Assembly (NCBI RefSeq): GCF_030540765.1
Contig: NZ_JAUOEL010000007.1
Location: forward strand, 299,794-363,793
Direction of reading: 5' to 3'
Origin: Flavivirga jejuensis
GTDB lineage: Bacteria; Bacteroidota; Bacteroidia; Flavobacteriales; Flavobacteriaceae
Length of the DNA stretch: 64,000 nucleotides
Numbering within the stretch: position 1 is the stretch's first letter; each line of letters begins with the position of its first letter. A program made the position numbers and the translations under genes. The notes under the pieces are model-generated. The model searched no databases. It was given only the letters and a program-made list of their open reading frames with translations, and was not told the origin of the DNA. This document shows, in pieces, positions 61,974-64,000 of the stretch.

Positions 61974-64000
61974 ATGCTTAAACTAAAAATATGCTTGTTA
62001 CTCTTAATTTTTCCAATTGCATTTGCATTTGCTCAGTCCAATCAAGCAACAATAAAAGGAAGTGTATATGGAAAGAATCAAAAAACGTTGGTCTTTGCGA
62101 ATATTTTTATTGAAGAATTACAAAAGGGAGCCATTTCAGATAAAGATGGGGAGTTTGAGATTACTAACATTCCTTATGGCGATTTTACGGTTACGGCTTC
62201 TATGGTTGGACATATTACTATATCAAAGCAAATAACAGTGAGCGACAATAAGGTAATACATATTGATTTTGTTTGCCCAGAAAATAACACTCAACTTCGA
62301 GAAGTTGTTGTAACTGCTGAAAAATATGAAAACTCACTTCAAAAGGTGTCCGTGGCAATGACTGCTTTGGGAGCAGAGATGATCGAGCAACAAAAAGTGG
62401 TACAAATCGGTGATCTTTTAATGAGTTCCCCAAATTTTATGGCCATGAGCGCAGGTTCGCCTACACTCAACACAATAGCTTCCAGGGGTATACTTACCTT
62501 TTCTACCGATCCAGCCTTAGGCGTATATATAGATGGTGTACCTATGTTCGCAGGATACGGAAGTTCCTTGCAGTTAATGGACATTGAAAGAGTTGAAATC
62601 CTCCGCGGTCCACAAAGTACACTATACGGCAGAAATGCTCTTGGAGGAATTGTTCAGGTGATTACAAAAAAACCTACCAATCATACACGTGGTTTTGTCG
62701 AAGTCAGCTTGGGGAATTATAACCACCAACGTTACGGTACAGGTATCTCTGGCGCTCTGATAAAAGATAAATTGTACGCTGGGTTTAATGGTCTATATGA
62801 TTCACATAAGGGGTATTTTATCAATGAATTTACAGGAAAGGACTTTGATTTTCCCAAGAGTTACAACGGAAACCTATATCTAAAATACCTGGCTTCTGAC
62901 AAACTGAGGTTTACCCTGAATGCCAAGGCGGAAAGAAACGATATTCAGGGAACCTTTCCCTATGCCATGAATTTTGAAACAGCCTTGGCAAATCCGCGCA
63001 CCGTTAACCAGAACGGAACCAATATAGAGGTAAGAGATTTGTTCAATACTTCCTTTACCGCCAATTACAGAGCCTCAAAGTACAAGCTGTCCTCGATTAC
63101 TGGTTATACTTACAGGCAACAACTTTATGAGGATTATGATCAGGACTTTACTCCTTTTGATCTTATTATATATGAATCTAAGGCACAAGATCAGAAAACA
63201 ATAACTCAGGAATTCAAAATAGTAACGGATCAAGGTGAAAAATGGCAGTTTACAGGGGGCCTTTTTGGGTATTATGACCGCTTTAAATCTCCAAACACTT
63301 CGCGATTCAATGCTGATTATGCCATGTTCGACCCCAATGCACCATATGCCAGTATACTGGTTAGTACAGCTAGTCTGTTCGGGTTGGCTGTCTATGGCAA
63401 TATAGTTTATAACCTCTCAGATAAATGGAAATTATCGGCTGGACTGCGATACGATATCGAGGATCGTGACATGATTACCTATTCCGAATTTGAAAAAGAA
63501 CCGAATCCTGTTCAAGTTTCCGAAGAAACCAAAATAAACGGTAGCAACAATGCCTTTTCACCAAAACTGAACTTATCGTTCAGTCCTAATGATGATCTGA
63601 TGTTCTATGCTGGGTATGCACGTGGGTTTCGTCAAGGAGGATTTAATCTGTATACTACCGATTCTAATCATTTTACCTATGATCCAGAATATACAGATAA
63701 TTTTGAGTTGGGGGTAAAATCAGAATGGTTGAATCATAAGTTGCGTGCCAATTTAGCCTTGTTCCATATTAATTGGAATAATCAACAACAAAGCATAAAT
63801 TATCCCAATTTATACATAGACAATGTGGGCGAGATGTCTAGCAAGGGAATCGAATTGGAACTCACCGCACTGCCGTTCAAAGGCTTGGAGGTATCCTATA
63901 ATTTTGGATACACCGATGCCGAGTATCAAACACTTATTCTTCCAGATACCAATGGTATAGAACAAAACTATGAAGGCAATAAGCAAGTTTTTACACCTAA
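61974..64000 (+). CDS. TonB-dependent siderophore receptor (partial)
   Basis: The first 675 residues of an outer-membrane receptor; the barrel end lies outside. Signal peptide MLKLKICLLLLIFPIAFAFAQ, carboxypeptidase-like domain residues 26-105 (KGSVYGKNQKTLVFANIFI, GDFTVTASMVGH), TonB-box-like VVVTAEKYE, plug (VQIGDLLMSSPNFMAMSAGS, GVYIDGVPMFAGYG, IERVEILRGPQSTLYGRNALGG) and barrel strands (AGYARGFRQGGFNLYT). The last 1.3 kb is visibly richer in G+C than the surroundings. The divergent PchR-like gene suggests a ferric siderophore as ligand. Confidence 0.92.
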   Translation, partial: MLKLKICLLLLIFPIAFAFAQSNQATIKGSVYGKNQKTLVFANIFIEELQKGAISDKDGEFEITNIPYGDFTVTASMVGHITISKQITVSDNKVIHIDFVCPENNTQLREVVVTAEKYENSLQKVSVAMTALGAEMIEQQKVVQIGDLLMSSPNFMAMSAGSPTLNTIASRGILTFSTDPALGVYIDGVPMFAGYGSSLQLMDIERVEILRGPQSTLYGRNALGGIVQVITKKPTNHTRGFVEVSLGNYNHQRYGTGISGALIKDKLYAGFNGLYDSHKGYFINEFTGKDFDFPKSYNGNLYLKYLASDKLRFTLNAKAERNDIQGTFPYAMNFETALANPRTVNQNGTNIEVRDLFNTSFTANYRASKYKLSSITGYTYRQQLYEDYDQDFTPFDLIIYESKAQDQKTITQEFKIVTDQGEKWQFTGGLFGYYDRFKSPNTSRFNADYAMFDPNAPYASILVSTASLFGLAVYGNIVYNLSDKWKLSAGLRYDIEDRDMITYSEFEKEPNPVQVSEETKINGSNNAFSPKLNLSFSPNDDLMFYAGYARGFRQGGFNLYTTDSNHFTYDPEYTDNFELGVKSEWLNHKLRANLALFHINWNNQQQSINYPNLYIDNVGEMSSKGIELELTALPFKGLEVSYNFGYTDAEYQTLILPDTNGIEQNYEGNKQVFTP

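Overview
This window comes from a low-GC member of the Bacteroidota, most likely a marine-type Flavobacteriaceae. The signs are a menaquinone pathway (menD, menF), a type IX secretion tail on a GH16 glycanase, TonB receptors with carboxypeptidase-like N-terminal domains, almost no Shine-Dalgarno sequences, and Bacteroidota-type promoters (TTG, about 20 bases, TAnnTTTG). No genus can be named from the sequence alone.

Region 1 (1-43.5 kb) looks like ordinary chromosome. It starts with menaquinone genes (menD cut by the edge, menF, a hotdog thioesterase), an AraC/GyrI regulator and a decayed second copy of it split by a 165-bp MITE. Then come a PPOX-type flavoprotein, nitronate monooxygenase, an RlmI-type methyltransferase, cydAB, dnaK, L-serine ammonia-lyase, panB, a pseudouridine synthase, aldehyde dehydrogenase, a two-gene sensor kinase unit, an Lrp regulator divergent from a methionine gamma-lyase-like enzyme, and nhaC. 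A peroxide-defence block (2-Cys peroxiredoxin, thioredoxin, DUF6952-type protein, katG, tpx) is followed by an envelope and division run (dgkA, ftsK, lolA, an LptF/LptG permease, ribB with a degenerate RibA half), a secreted GH16 enzyme, a DegT aminotransferase and a nitroreductase. Non-coding DNA here is rich in small repeats: two families of 165-167-bp MITE-like elements, a 160-180-bp tandem repeat and several dispersed hairpin repeats.

Region 2 (43.58-60.67 kb) is a genomic island in the 3' end of a tRNA-Ser(UGA) gene. A 17-bp direct repeat of the tRNA end lies at 43654-43670 and 60651-60667. The integrase next to the tRNA has lost its catalytic C-terminus, so the island is probably fixed. 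Its cargo on the minus strand is a tandem pair of modules, each with ECF sigma factor, short anti-sigma-like protein, TonB-dependent receptor and surface lipoprotein. The distal end carries two small membrane proteins and a PepSY membrane protein. Lipoprotein, receptor and PepSY protein together resemble the Xus xenosiderophore system of Bacteroides. A third lipoprotein copy is a 5'-truncated pseudogene joined to a broken flavodoxin-fold oxidoreductase. Both sigma genes lie behind the same Fur-like palindrome, and each lipoprotein gene (intact or not) is followed by a conserved hairpin that shows one compensatory base change. The far end holds an AhpD-like gene and a frameshifted Crp-family regulator.

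Region 3 (60.7-64 kb) has a PchR-like AraC regulator divergent from another TonB receptor that runs off the window. Two 17-bp half-sites spaced 21 bp lie just upstream of the regulator. Island and flank together thus form a concentrated iron/siderophore acquisition locus.
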